Assembly: GCA_019747075.1 (NCBI GenBank)
Contig: JAIERF010000009.1
Location: 1-64,000 of the forward strand
Length of the DNA stretch: 64,000 nt
Reading direction: 5' to 3'
DNA from: Pseudomonadaceae bacterium
Lineage (GTDB): Bacteria; Pseudomonadota; Gammaproteobacteria; Pseudomonadales; Pseudomonadaceae
This document shows, in pieces, positions 1-8,075 of the stretch (its first letter is position 1; every line of letters begins with the position of its first letter). The notes beneath the pieces are model-generated. The model saw nothing but the letters and a program-made list of their open reading frames with translations. It was not told where the DNA came from and ran no database searches. The position numbers and the translations under genes were made by a program.

Positions 1-873
1 TTCAACACCTTCCTGAGCAAGCTGCAGGTGATGATCAGCCAGGTGGTGACCTCGGTACAGAAGGTCAGCGACTCCTCAGAGCACACCGCCGACATCGCCA
101 TTCGTACCGACCAGGGCATGCAGAAGCAGATGCAGGAGATCGAGTTGGTCGCCACTGCCGTGCATGAAATGACCGCCACCGCTCAGGATGTAGCGCGCAA
201 CGCGACCCATGCCGCCGAAGCCGCCAACCATGCCGACCAGGCCGCCAACAACGGCAAGAGCATCGTGCACAGCACCTCGCAGGCGATTGCCGCCCTGGCC
301 AGTGAAATCGGCCGTGCGGTGACCGTGGTGCAAACCCTGGCCAAAGACAGCGAAAACATCAACGCCATCCTGGTGGCCATCCGCGGGATTGCCGAGCAAA
401 CCAACCTGCTGGCCCTCAACGCGGCCATCGAGGCGGCACGCGCTGGCGAACAGGGCCGAGGCTTTGCCGTGGTCGCCGACGAGGTGCGCAACCTGGCGCA
501 GAAAACCCAGCAAGCCACCGAAGAAATCCAGGCCATGATCCAGCAGCTGCAACACGGTACCCGTGAAGTGGTGAAGGTGATGGAAGACAGCCAGGCGAAA
601 ACCGACGACAGCGTCAAACATGCGGCCGAAGCGGCTCAGGCTCTGGAGTCCATCACCCAGGCGGTATCGGTGATCAACGACATGAACACCCAGATCGCCA
701 GTGCCGCCGAGGAGCAAAGCGCGGTGGCCGAAGACATCAACCGCAACGTCACCAATATCGGCCAAGTGGCCAATGAAGTGGCCAGCGGTGCCGACGAAGC
801 CAGCCAGGCCAGCGCCGAGCTGACCAAACTGGCCGAGCAACAACGGCGCCTGATCAACCAGTTCCGCGTCTGA
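1..873 (+). CDS. Methyl-accepting chemotaxis protein, C-terminal part (cut by window edge)
   Basis: This is the cytoplasmic signalling half of a chemoreceptor that would control the CheA kinase at the membrane. The reading frame is open from base 1 and continues upstream, so the sensor domain, membrane segments and start are outside the window; 290 residues are visible. The conserved hairpin tip is clear ([16 protein letters not shown], then [15 protein letters not shown]), flanked by long Ala/Glu/Gln-rich coiled-coil arms. The C-terminus ends NQFRV with no CheR-tethering pentapeptide of the NWETF type. An intrinsic terminator follows within 20 bases. The family is certain; the ligand cannot be deduced. 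Confidence 0.95.
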   Translation, partial: FNTFLSKLQVMISQVVTSVQKVSDSSEHTADIAIRTDQGMQKQMQEIELVATAVHEMTATAQDVARNATHAAEAANHADQAANNGKSIVHSTSQAIAALASEIGRAVTVVQTLAKDSENINAILVAIRGIAEQTNLLALNAAIEAARAGEQGRGFAVVADEVRNLAQKTQQATEEIQAMIQQLQHGTREVVKVMEDSQAKTDDSVKHAAEAAQALESITQAVSVINDMNTQIASAAEEQSAVAEDINRNVTNIGQVANEVASGADEASQASAELTKLAEQQRRLINQFRV

Positions 874-891
874 TCGAGCGCAGCGCAAAGC

Positions 892-923
892 AAAAAAAGG
901 AGCCCAACTGGGCTCCTTTTTTT
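892..923 (+). terminator. Intrinsic terminator after the chemoreceptor gene
   Basis: The palindrome GAGCCCAACTGGGCTC is flanked by an A-run and a T-run of seven, so it can work in both directions between the chemoreceptor gene and the convergent SRAP-family gene. Confidence 0.85.
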
Positions 924-949
924 ATCTGGGCAACGCTGTCAGCACCCCA

Positions 950-1567
950 TCACGCCGGGGTCAGGCACTCCGGCGCATCCAGCTTGGGGTCGTTGACCAG
1001 GTTGGCCAGCACCCGCTCGCGCATTGCCAGTGGCGGCTTGGCCAGCAACGCCTGCAGCTCAGCAGGTGACGTGTCGGCGGCCAACCAGGCCTCCTGCCCA
1101 GCCTCATCCAGCAACAGCGGACGCCGCTGATCGGCGGCCGCCTGGGTCACCACGGCCACGCTCAGGTAGGTATGCCCCTCCACTGGATACGCTTCCCAGA
1201 TCGCGGCGAAATACAGCGGCGACGTCTCATGGGTCAGCCAATAAGGGCGCTTGCGCACCGCTCCGCGCCACTCATAAAAACCGTTGGCAGGCAGCAGACA
1301 ACGGCGCTGGTGGAAGGCTTCACGAAACATCGGTTGTTCGGCCAGGGTTTCCGCCCGTGCCTGGGCCGGGGTGCGCGACCAATCAGTCAGCCAGGGCGGC
1401 GTCAGCCCCCAGCGAGCCGAAGCGGCATGACGCTGGCCGGCCTCATGGCGAACCATCAGCACATGAGCGCCGGGGGCGATATTCCAGTGCGGCTGCTGGT
1501 CGGCCGGAAAGCCGGGCAAGGCGGTCAGCGCTGGCGGCCAGCGAAACAGGGCATAGCGTCCACACAT
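950..1567 (-). CDS. SOS response-associated peptidase (SRAP/HMCES/YedK family)
   Basis: 205 residues, the usual size for the family. SRAP proteins crosslink to abasic sites in single-stranded DNA through Cys2. I start at the ATG giving MCGRYALF, because this exposes Cys2 after Met removal; a start five codons upstream would destroy that chemistry. Also visible are the RWGLTPPW block and GFYEWR with the family's glutamate. Two usually conserved positions differ. The NARxET motif reads QARAET, and the late HxRMP motif is replaced by DQRRP, so the Asn and His used by E. coli YedK appear absent. It may be a divergent paralog with altered chemistry. It lies 32 bases downstream of two small same-strand genes. 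Confidence 0.9.
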   Translation of the reverse strand: MCGRYALFRWPPALTALPGFPADQQPHWNIAPGAHVLMVRHEAGQRHAASARWGLTPPWLTDWSRTPAQARAETLAEQPMFREAFHQRRCLLPANGFYEWRGAVRKRPYWLTHETSPLYFAAIWEAYPVEGHTYLSVAVVTQAAADQRRPLLLDEAGQEAWLAADTSPAELQALLAKPPLAMRERVLANLVNDPKLDAPECLTPA

Positions 1568-1599
1568 AAGGGGTGACAACACTCAACAAGCAAGAAGAT

Positions 1600-1860
1600 T
1601 CAGCAGAGCAGGACGCCGGTAACCTCGACCGATTCATCAGCGTCCAGCGGTTGCGCGGCATTGTACGCAGTGATCAGCAGCCGCGCGCGCTCGGCCTGCT
1701 CATTGTCTACTTGCAGACCGAGCAAGCCACTGACCGGCAACTCACCCATGGCACCCAGCAGGTGGCGGCCACTGAGGTGGGCAGTGACCCCTTCGCTGGC
1801 GAGCATGGCCAGCAACAGCTCAGCTTCGAGCAAGTCGGCCGGCTCGTAGACCCGCTGCAT
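1600..1860 (-). CDS. DUF2007-type small protein (putative signal-transducing protein)
   Basis: 86 residues beginning MQRVYEPADLLEAELLLAMLASEGV, the typical opening of DUF2007 proteins, a small alpha/beta fold resembling the PII or ACT arrangement. No signal peptide or membrane segment. The start overlaps the stop of the upstream CPXCG gene by one base (TGATG), so the two are probably translationally coupled. The function of the family is not established. Confidence is high that this is a gene and moderate for the family name. Confidence 0.85.
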   Translation of the reverse strand: MQRVYEPADLLEAELLLAMLASEGVTAHLSGRHLLGAMGELPVSGLLGLQVDNEQAERARLLITAYNAAQPLDADESVEVTGVLLC

Positions 1861-2042
1861 CAGTCATCCTCCCGGCGTACCTGCAGGTCCCAACTGTCGC
1901 CATCAGTCTGCAACTCAAACTGGATCGGCCGGCAACAGACCGGGCAATCCTCGATGTACTGCTGATCGCCGCCCGACAGATCCAGCAACGCCTCCACTGG
2001 CTCGCCGCAATAAGGGCACTGATAGTCCTGAGATTCCAGCAT
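1860..2042 (-). CDS. CPXCG-motif cysteine-rich small protein
   Basis: 60 residues with two metal-binding knuckles, CPYCGEP near the N-terminus and CPVCCRP about 20 residues later, forming a likely zinc ribbon. The tail is acidic (QTDGDSW, REDD). It is the first gene of a short minus-strand set with the DUF2007 gene and probably the SRAP gene. This pairing of CPXCG and DUF2007 proteins is common in gammaproteobacteria, but I know of no assigned role. Confidence 0.85.
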   Translation of the reverse strand: MLESQDYQCPYCGEPVEALLDLSGGDQQYIEDCPVCCRPIQFELQTDGDSWDLQVRREDD

Positions 2043-2193
2043 CGCAGCCTCCGTGTGACTTGCGGGTATACTTCGTGGTCTATGTGCAGCCTTAACAGCA
2101 GATCAAACTGCTGAAGACTTGTTCGAGATCATCGCCAACCTAAGCGTTCACGAACACACTCTCCCCCTGTCGACACCACAACAAGAGAACATG

Positions 2194-3357
2194 ATGGGCG
2201 AATTCGATGCCATCCGACCTTACGCCGACGCCGAAGTCCCGGCGGTGCTGGAACGCCTGCTGGGCGACTCCGCATTTCTATCGATCCTCACCCACTTTCG
2301 CTTTCCGCGCCTGGCCAACTCCTTCGGCTGGCTGCTCAGACCTCTTATAGCCTATCGGCTGCGCCATGAGTTGCGCGGCATCCACTCGGTGGCGCAATTA
2401 CAGGACCGGGTCGAGCCCTATGTCGACCGCACCATCGAGCGCGCCACCGACGGCGTGACCTACAGCGGCGTGGAGCGCCTGCAGAAAGGCAGTGCCTACC
2501 TGCTGCTGGCCAACCACCGCGACATCGTCATGGACCCGGCATTCGTCAACTACGCGGTCTACCACGCGGGCATCCCGACACCACGCATCGCGATTGGCGA
2601 CAACCTGCTGCAAAAACCCTTTGTCAGCGACCTAATGCGCCTGAACAAAAGCTTTATCGTGCACCGCTCCCTGAGTGGCCGGCGGGAGAAGCTGGCGGCG
2701 TTCCAGTTGCTGTCGGCCTATATCAACCACTCGATTCGCCATGATTGCCAATCGATCTGGATCGCCCAGGCCGAGGGCCGTGCCAAGGACGGTAATGACC
2801 GTACCGATTCGGCGATCCTCAAGATGTTCCACATGAGCCGCAAAGACGAGCCGTTCGCCGAGGTGATCCGCAGCCTCAAGCTGACGCCGGTGTCGATCAG
2901 CTACGAATACGACCCCTGCGACCAGGCCAAGGCCCGCGAGCTGTATATCCGCGCCAGCAGCGGCAGCTACGAGAAGAGCCAGGGCGAAGACGACCTCAGC
3001 ATTGCCCAGGGCATCACCGGCTACAAAGGCCGCGTGCATATCAACTTTGCCGAGCACATCAGTCAGGACTTTGCCGACACCAAGCAATTGGCGGCGGAGA
3101 TGGACCGGCAGATCCTCGCTGGCTATCGCCTGTTCCCCGTGCATTACCTGGCCTACGCCATGTGGCAGGAACGCGATCAGCAGTTGCAGGTGCCGACCGC
3201 CGCCGAGCTGTTTGCCCCGGCCGAACTGGCCAAGGCCGAGGCCGAATGGCAGAAACGCCTGAACGCCTGCCCGCCCGAGCAGCAGCCTTACCTGGTGATG
3301 CAGTACGCCAACCCGGTGCGCAACCAGTACCGCATCAAGGCCGGCCTGGCGCTGTAA
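2194..3357 (+). CDS. PlsC-like 1-acyl-glycerol-3-phosphate acyltransferase family protein
   Basis: 387 residues. The acyltransferase signature is LLLANHRDIVMDPAFV at about residues 105-120; the His-to-Asp spacing is one residue longer than the classical HX4D box. A later EGRAKDGNDRT segment corresponds to the substrate-phosphate motif. I chose the ATG giving MGEFDAIRP because AAGAGA sits five bases upstream. Another in-frame ATG lies one codon earlier and a TTG 75 bases earlier. It likely acts at the inner face of the cytoplasmic membrane in phospholipid or acyl-chain metabolism. It is followed by a strong terminator. The exact substrate is not inferable. Confidence 0.85.
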   Translation: MGEFDAIRPYADAEVPAVLERLLGDSAFLSILTHFRFPRLANSFGWLLRPLIAYRLRHELRGIHSVAQLQDRVEPYVDRTIERATDGVTYSGVERLQKGSAYLLLANHRDIVMDPAFVNYAVYHAGIPTPRIAIGDNLLQKPFVSDLMRLNKSFIVHRSLSGRREKLAAFQLLSAYINHSIRHDCQSIWIAQAEGRAKDGNDRTDSAILKMFHMSRKDEPFAEVIRSLKLTPVSISYEYDPCDQAKARELYIRASSGSYEKSQGEDDLSIAQGITGYKGRVHINFAEHISQDFADTKQLAAEMDRQILAGYRLFPVHYLAYAMWQERDQQLQVPTAAELFAPAELAKAEAEWQKRLNACPPEQQPYLVMQYANPVRNQYRIKAGLAL

Positions 3358-3374
3358 GTAGGCCCGCAGACACG

Positions 3375-3407
3375 ACAACGGCGACCCTAGGGTCGCCGTT
3401 GTTTTTT
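3375..3407 (+). terminator. Bidirectional intrinsic terminator
   Basis: A near-perfect palindrome (ACAACGGCGACCC/GGGTCGCCGTTGT) followed by six T residues. It separates the acyltransferase gene from the convergent small membrane-protein gene. Confidence 0.9.
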
Positions 3408-3420
3408 CAAGCCTGGAGGT

Positions 3421-3699
3421 TTACAGCCGGGTGCTGTCCCAGGACAACAGCAGGGCAATGGCCAGGCAAGCAAAACCAAACTGATAGAAGAATCGATTCA
3501 GGCGCAGGGTCGGCTCGGTGCCCAGCACGGCTTCGCCATGGCCAGCGCTCGGGCCATGCACCTGCGCCTCGGCGCGCAACTCACGCTGACGGGTGGCCAG
3601 CAGCAGCCAGGCGCCCGCACAGGCAAAAAACAGCGCCAGCAGATTCAGACAACGCCCTGGGTGGGCGGTAATTACCGCGTAAAGCGCCTGCAACGACAT
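3421..3699 (-). CDS. Small two-TM membrane protein, unknown function
   Basis: 92 residues from the ATG giving MSLQALYAV, with GGAG about seven bases upstream. There are two hydrophobic segments: residues 18-37 (LNLLALFFACAGAWLLLA) and about residues 70-86 (FGFACLAIALLLSW), separated by a polar loop. The arrangement suggests a small inner-membrane protein with a hydrophilic loop. I do not recognise a family. The gene is isolated between a terminator and a 264-base non-coding stretch. Confidence 0.7.
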   Translation of the reverse strand: MSLQALYAVITAHPGRCLNLLALFFACAGAWLLLATRQRELRAEAQVHGPSAGHGEAVLGTEPTLRLNRFFYQFGFACLAIALLLSWDSTRL

Positions 3700-3963
3700 G
3701 CTTGATCTCCGCCTCAGTGGCCACGCCCAGCGGGCGTTGCCCCTACACCACAGTCTAGTGCCCAGCCCAGGGAACGGGCGGGTCAATACGGCGGCGGAGT
3801 CTACCTAAGGCCTGCGCTTATGACGCTTGTTTCCGACGAGTTGTCGCCCTATCACCAATCCGTCTGAATACTGTCAACTTCATGACCTAGAGTTGAAAAC
3901 TCGTCGCGATAGCTTGAGTCGTATATCGAGACGGCTACTCATCACTCATGGAGGAACCACTAC

Positions 3964-4170
3964 ATGCTGCATGCGCAACCGCAAGACCGCGACTACCTGA
4001 TTGACTCGCTCGATGATGTGGAAACAGTGGTCGATGAACTGTCCATCAATGTTCAGGATCATCATTGGCTGGTGTACTGCGCCATGGGCGGCCACGAGCA
4101 CTACGACCTACCGGATATCGACCCACACACCGGTTTCAGCATTCCCGAGTTGTATATGGCTGCGGCCTGA
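3964..4170 (+). CDS. Small acidic conserved protein, unknown function
   Basis: 68 residues, strongly acidic (DYLIDSLDDVETVVDEL), no signal peptide and no membrane segment. A strong GGAGG lies nine bases before the ATG and a terminator follows within 12 bases, so this is a real monocistronic gene. Codon use matches its neighbours. I recall similar small hypothetical proteins in pseudomonads but no function. Confidence 0.75.
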   Translation: MLHAQPQDRDYLIDSLDDVETVVDELSINVQDHHWLVYCAMGGHEHYDLPDIDPHTGFSIPELYMAAA

Positions 4171-4181
4171 ATTTCCCGCAT

Positions 4182-4213
4182 AAAAAAGCCCCGACCTTGG
4201 CCGGGGCTTTTTT
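4182..4213 (+). terminator. Bidirectional intrinsic terminator
   Basis: The stem AAGCCCCG/CGGGGCTT has A6 before it and T6 after it. It serves the small acidic gene and the convergent YajG-like lipoprotein gene. Confidence 0.9.
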
Positions 4214-4224
4214 GTGTGCGGGCT

Positions 4225-4809
4225 TTACTGACCGAGCACTTGGCCGATGGTCGGGTCCTTGAAGACCCGGCTCAGGGCATCACTCAACACCTCGGTCACC
4301 AACTTGGTGTTGGTCTGCTGGTTGGGTGCCATGCCAAAACGCTGATCCATGGACGCCCCGTAGCGACCGTTGTAACGGCGCCCGCCATTTTGCGCATCGA
4401 CCCGGAAGGTGGCGCTGATGGTGGCTTCAGTCACGTACAGCCCTTCTTTGGGCGATTGATACTTGAGTTCGCTGAGGGTCAGGGTCAATTGCGGCGCGTT
4501 GTAGGCATTCGCCGTCGGGGTGAAGCCCAACAGGCGAACGGCCGCTTCTGCCTGAGTCTGCAGCTGTGGCAGCAATTGCGCGCCGGCAACCGTGATGGTG
4601 CTGGTTTCCGGGTACATGCCACCACGGGTGCCGAGCACCGGCGACGGACGACCATCCACCACCCGCACTACCACCGGCTGACCACGACCAACGGCCGCCA
4701 GCTGGGTATTGAGAACGGGTTGCGGGCTGAGCTGTTGCGGGCTGTGGACACAACCGGCAAGGGTCAAACTGGCCATGGCCAGCAAACCGAGTAACAAGCG
4801 ATGCAGCAT
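4225..4809 (-). CDS. YajG-family lipoprotein
   Basis: 194 residues with a lipoprotein signal peptide (MLHRLLLGLLAMASLTLAGC) and lipobox LAGC. The mature part resembles the YajG family of envelope lipoproteins (QPVVVRVVDGRPSPVLGTRGG; ALSRVFKDPTIGQVLGQ at the end). Three closely spaced in-frame ATGs exist (4818, 4815, 4809); GGAG is best placed, about nine bases away, for the last. The protein likely faces the periplasm from one of the two membranes. YajG has no well-defined biochemical role. Confidence 0.85.
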   Translation of the reverse strand: MLHRLLLGLLAMASLTLAGCVHSPQQLSPQPVLNTQLAAVGRGQPVVVRVVDGRPSPVLGTRGGMYPETSTITVAGAQLLPQLQTQAEAAVRLLGFTPTANAYNAPQLTLTLSELKYQSPKEGLYVTEATISATFRVDAQNGGRRYNGRYGASMDQRFGMAPNQQTNTKLVTEVLSDALSRVFKDPTIGQVLGQ

Positions 4810-4945
4810 GTTCATCATCTCCAAGGGTGGGCACGCGATGGCCGGCAGTATAACCATGGCGGTTGCAGGCTTACAGCCGCGCAGTGCTGTGACCCGCGCA
4901 AACTCCCGGGGTTCCGCCCAGCGCCTGGGCAGAAAACGACAGGAA

Positions 4946-4974
4946 TAAAAAAACCGCCCCGGAGGGCGGCTTTT
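4946..4974 (-). terminator. Intrinsic terminator after mqo
   Basis: On the minus strand the stem CCGCCC/GGGCGG is followed by a run of eight T residues, directly downstream of the mqo stop codon. Confidence 0.85.
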
Positions 4975-4991
4975 GCTCATGCACTAAGCGA

Positions 4992-6488
4992 TCAAACGTC
5001 GCTAACCAGCCCCAGCAGCTCGTTGGAGCGGGCCTGCACGCTGCGATACAGCTCGGCATCGGTTTCCAGCACCTTGCCGGTGGCCTTGAAGATCGCCTGC
5101 AAGCGGCTCTGCCATTGCTCCGAGCGCACTTGCTCGGGGAAGCAGCGCTGGATCAGATCGAGCATGATCGAGACCGTCACCGAGGCGCCTGGCGAAGCAC
5201 CCAACAAAGCAGCCAGGGAACCATCAGCGGAAGACACCAGCTCGGTACCGAACTGCAGGATACCGCCGGACTTGGCGTCCTTCTTGATGATCTGCACGCG
5301 CTGGCCGGCTGTTTCCAGGCGCCAGTCTTCGGCCTTGGCTTCCGGGTAAAACTTGCGCAGGGCTTCCAGGCGCTGTTCCTGGGACTGCATAACCTCGCCA
5401 ACCAAATACTTGGTCAGGTCGAAGTTGTCCCGTGCCACGGCCAGCATCGGCAGGATGTTGCTCGGGCGAATCGACAGCGGCAGGTCGAGGAACGAACCGT
5501 GCTTGAGGAACTTGGTGGTGAAGCCGGCATAAGGTCCGAACAACAGGGACTTCTTGCCTTCTACTACGCGAGTGTCGAGGTGCGGCACGGACATCGGCGG
5601 TGCGCCGACATCGGCCTGGCTGTAGACCTTGGCCTGGTGCTGACTGACCACTTCAGGATTGTCGCAGCGCAGCCACTGGCCGCTGACCGGGAAGCCGCCG
5701 AAGCCCTTGCCTTCCGGAATACCGGACATCTGCAGCAACGGCAAAGCCGCGCCGCCGGCGCCGAGGAAGACAAAGCGCGAGGTGACCTTGCGGGTCTCGC
5801 CACTGAGCATGTCCTTGATGCTGACACACCAGCCGGCGTCGCTACGCTCCAGACCCACCACACGCTGGTTGTACTGAACGTCGGTGTGATCCTGCTCGGC
5901 CAGGAAGCGCAGCAGCTGGTTGGTCAGGGCGCCGAAGTTGACGTCACTGCCGCCGACGGCACGGGTCGCCGCGACGCGCTCATCAGCCTCACGGCCGGGC
6001 ATCATCAGCGGCATCCAGTCGGCCAGGGTGGCCTTGTCTTCGGAGTACTGCATGCCGGCGAAGCAGTGATGCTTGCTCAGCTGGGCAAAGCGGGTTTGCA
6101 GGAAGCCGATGTCTTTCTCGCCACGCACAAAGCTCAGGTGCGGCACGGGATTGATGAAGCTCTGCGCGGAACCGAAGGTGCCCTTTTCGATCAGGTGGGC
6201 CCAGAACTGCTTGGACACCTCGAACATGGCATTGATGCTGACGGCCTTCTTGATATCGACCGAACCATCGGCGGCTTGCGGGGTGTAGTTCAGCTCACAC
6301 AACCCGGCATGGCCGGTGCCTGCGTTGTTCCAGGGGTTGGAACTTTCGATAGCACCTGCATCCATCAACTCAACGACTTCCAGCTTAATCGCCGGATCCA
6401 GCTCTTTGAGCAGCACGGCGAGCGTTGCGCTCATGATGCCGGCCCCAACCAACACCACATCCACTGCTTCGTTTTCGTTTCGCGCCAT
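4992..6488 (-). CDS. mqo: Malate:quinone oxidoreductase (membrane-associated, FAD)
   Basis: 498 residues, normal for Mqo. It oxidises malate to oxaloacetate and passes electrons to quinone at the inner membrane, which is the main malate-oxidising route in pseudomonads. The N-terminal FAD-binding fold reads [17 protein letters not shown], followed by [22 protein letters not shown], a family hallmark. I start at MARNENEAV because GGAG lies eight bases upstream; an upstream in-frame start would add twelve atypical residues. It is monogenic with its own terminator. The 464 bases upstream are non-coding and probably hold its promoter. Confidence 0.97.
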   Translation of the reverse strand: MARNENEAVDVVLVGAGIMSATLAVLLKELDPAIKLEVVELMDAGAIESSNPWNNAGTGHAGLCELNYTPQAADGSVDIKKAVSINAMFEVSKQFWAHLIEKGTFGSAQSFINPVPHLSFVRGEKDIGFLQTRFAQLSKHHCFAGMQYSEDKATLADWMPLMMPGREADERVAATRAVGGSDVNFGALTNQLLRFLAEQDHTDVQYNQRVVGLERSDAGWCVSIKDMLSGETRKVTSRFVFLGAGGAALPLLQMSGIPEGKGFGGFPVSGQWLRCDNPEVVSQHQAKVYSQADVGAPPMSVPHLDTRVVEGKKSLLFGPYAGFTTKFLKHGSFLDLPLSIRPSNILPMLAVARDNFDLTKYLVGEVMQSQEQRLEALRKFYPEAKAEDWRLETAGQRVQIIKKDAKSGGILQFGTELVSSADGSLAALLGASPGASVTVSIMLDLIQRCFPEQVRSEQWQSRLQAIFKATGKVLETDAELYRSVQARSNELLGLVSDV

Positions 6489-6952
6489 TACCGCATCTCC
6501 ACAATCAAAATCTGCAGCACCCAACTGCTGTCACTCGGCCTCATGAGCAAACACCAATTGCTTATTACTGTCCGCCAGATGGCCTTGGAGCCAGGAAGAG
6601 GTAACTTCCAGATTACTAATGGCTCCCTGTATGCACCTTGACCACTCTCAACCGGAGATAAACAGGAGAGGATCTCAGCTCAACAGTTCATTGGCACACA
6701 TCAGGATATCTCCCGACGCCGCCAGCTCTGCACAGGACAGGCCCCTATAAGGGCGTTATTTTTTCGGCGCGAACAATACCATTAATGACGCATTGCTTAA
6801 CGCAAAAAAATGCACAGGCCGTGGCCACTGATCTTTTTTTCGCCAAGCAGGGCCCGCAAAGCGCGCCAACCCCAGTGTTTACGCTGGCCACAGGGGCAAC
6901 CGCGGGGCAGTAACCGGGGCCTAGACGTTGGTAGGCTTGACCCCGCTCGCGG
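6489..6952. other. Non-coding gap upstream of mqo (464 bases)
   Basis: No convincing reading frame with a ribosome-binding site is present. The part next to mqo is less GC-rich than the neighbouring genes. It must hold the mqo promoter and the 3' end of the transglycosylase-like transcript. I see no clear operator or hairpin worth naming. Confidence 0.5.
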
Positions 6953-7570
6953 CTAGAGCCAACCACTGTCCAGCTGCGCCTTGCAACTGCGGTACTGCAT
7001 GGCGTAACGCTTGGCGCGGGCATCGACCTTGGCGGCCACAGGCAGTAACCAGGCCTTCTGCAGATGGCTGCCGCGACTGAAGCCGCCCCAGCCCTCGTGG
7101 TAGTTGAGGTACTGGTTGTAGGCATCCCATTTGGAAATGCCATTCACCTTCTGGCTTTTGCTGGTGTACCAGCCCATGAAGTCCAAGGCATCGGCAAAAT
7201 CATCGCGACTGGCCCAGCTGTTGCCGGTTTCGCGCTGATAATCGGCCCAAGTTTCGTCTTTGACCTGAGCGTAGCCGTAGGCCGTGCTGGGCCGACCGTA
7301 GGGGATGACGCCAAGGAAATAGCGCATCGGCGGCCGCGCATCTTCTCGAAAGCTCGATTCCTGATACATCATCGCCATGGTCACGAACGACGGCGTGCCC
7401 CAGCGCTGGGTCATGCCTTGCGCCGCCTGGTGCCAGGCCGATTTTTCCGCAAAGATCTGGCACAGGTCTTCCGGCTGTGCCGGCGGGCGGGTGCTGCAGG
7501 CGCCAAGCAGATAAATGCTCAGCAGCAAGGTCGCCCGGCACAGCACCGGCGATTCAAGCACGGGCGGCAT
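6953..7570 (-). CDS. Lytic transglycosylase-like (SLT) lipoprotein
   Basis: 205 residues with a lipoprotein signal (LLLSIYLLGACSTR, lipobox LGAC). The mature domain has the SLT-type catalytic region: MMYQESSFR, where the Glu would be the catalytic acid, then AYGYAQVKDETW and a downstream NYHEGWGG block. It would cleave peptidoglycan glycan strands while anchored in the envelope. The start overlaps the preceding PA4642-like gene by 17 bases, suggesting coupled translation; a second ATG exists three codons upstream. It lies downstream of that gene and upstream of mqo, as I remember for P. aeruginosa. Confidence 0.85.
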   Translation of the reverse strand: MPPVLESPVLCRATLLLSIYLLGACSTRPPAQPEDLCQIFAEKSAWHQAAQGMTQRWGTPSFVTMAMMYQESSFREDARPPMRYFLGVIPYGRPSTAYGYAQVKDETWADYQRETGNSWASRDDFADALDFMGWYTSKSQKVNGISKWDAYNQYLNYHEGWGGFSRGSHLQKAWLLPVAAKVDARAKRYAMQYRSCKAQLDSGWL

Positions 7571-7841
7571 GGATGACATCGATATAGGGCGCAGCCTGAC
7601 GCTGGTCCTGAATCAGGGCGACAAAGTCATGGCCCTGGGCATCGGTGGCACTCAGGTCGTAACCAGCAGCCTGGAAGAAGCCGACAAAACGGGCGAAATC
7701 ATCCACCCGCAGCCCGCGATAGGCCTTGACCAGCTTGTGCAGCGACGGCGAAGTGCCATCGACCGGCTCGAAAGCGAGGAACAGCTTGATCGGATCGTCA
7801 CCGATTTCATCGCCAATCACCTGTTTCTTGTCTTTACGCAT
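7554..7841 (-). CDS. PA4642-family small protein, unknown function
   Basis: 95 residues, soluble, starting MRKDKKQVIGDEIGDDPIKLF with GGAG six bases upstream; a TTG four codons earlier is less likely. It resembles a conserved pseudomonad protein named after its P. aeruginosa locus. No catalytic motif is seen. Its 3' end overlaps the SLT lipoprotein gene in the same direction, so the two likely form an operon divergent from the SulP transporter gene. Confidence 0.75.
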   Translation of the reverse strand: MRKDKKQVIGDEIGDDPIKLFLAFEPVDGTSPSLHKLVKAYRGLRVDDFARFVGFFQAAGYDLSATDAQGHDFVALIQDQRQAAPYIDVIHAARA

Positions 7842-8075
7842 GATCCACTCCAACGGGCCGGTTTTTCAGGGCCGGCAGTTTACCCCAGGGGCCGACGCCC
7901 AGGCGACCACCTACCGCGAAGACCGCACAAGCCTGGGCAGCCAACCGCAGTTGGCCCCGCAAGAGGGCGACCGAGCCTTTAAACAGGGCGTTTTCACCGC
8001 CAAATACAACTATCGGAGGCCTGCGCCGACACGCCTGCGGCCCTTATACTCAGGGCATTGCCGAAGGAATCCGCC

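Noticed and set aside
5115-6641. A 508-codon open frame antisense to mqo
   Set aside because: mqo is certain on the minus strand and the antisense product has no plausible domain.
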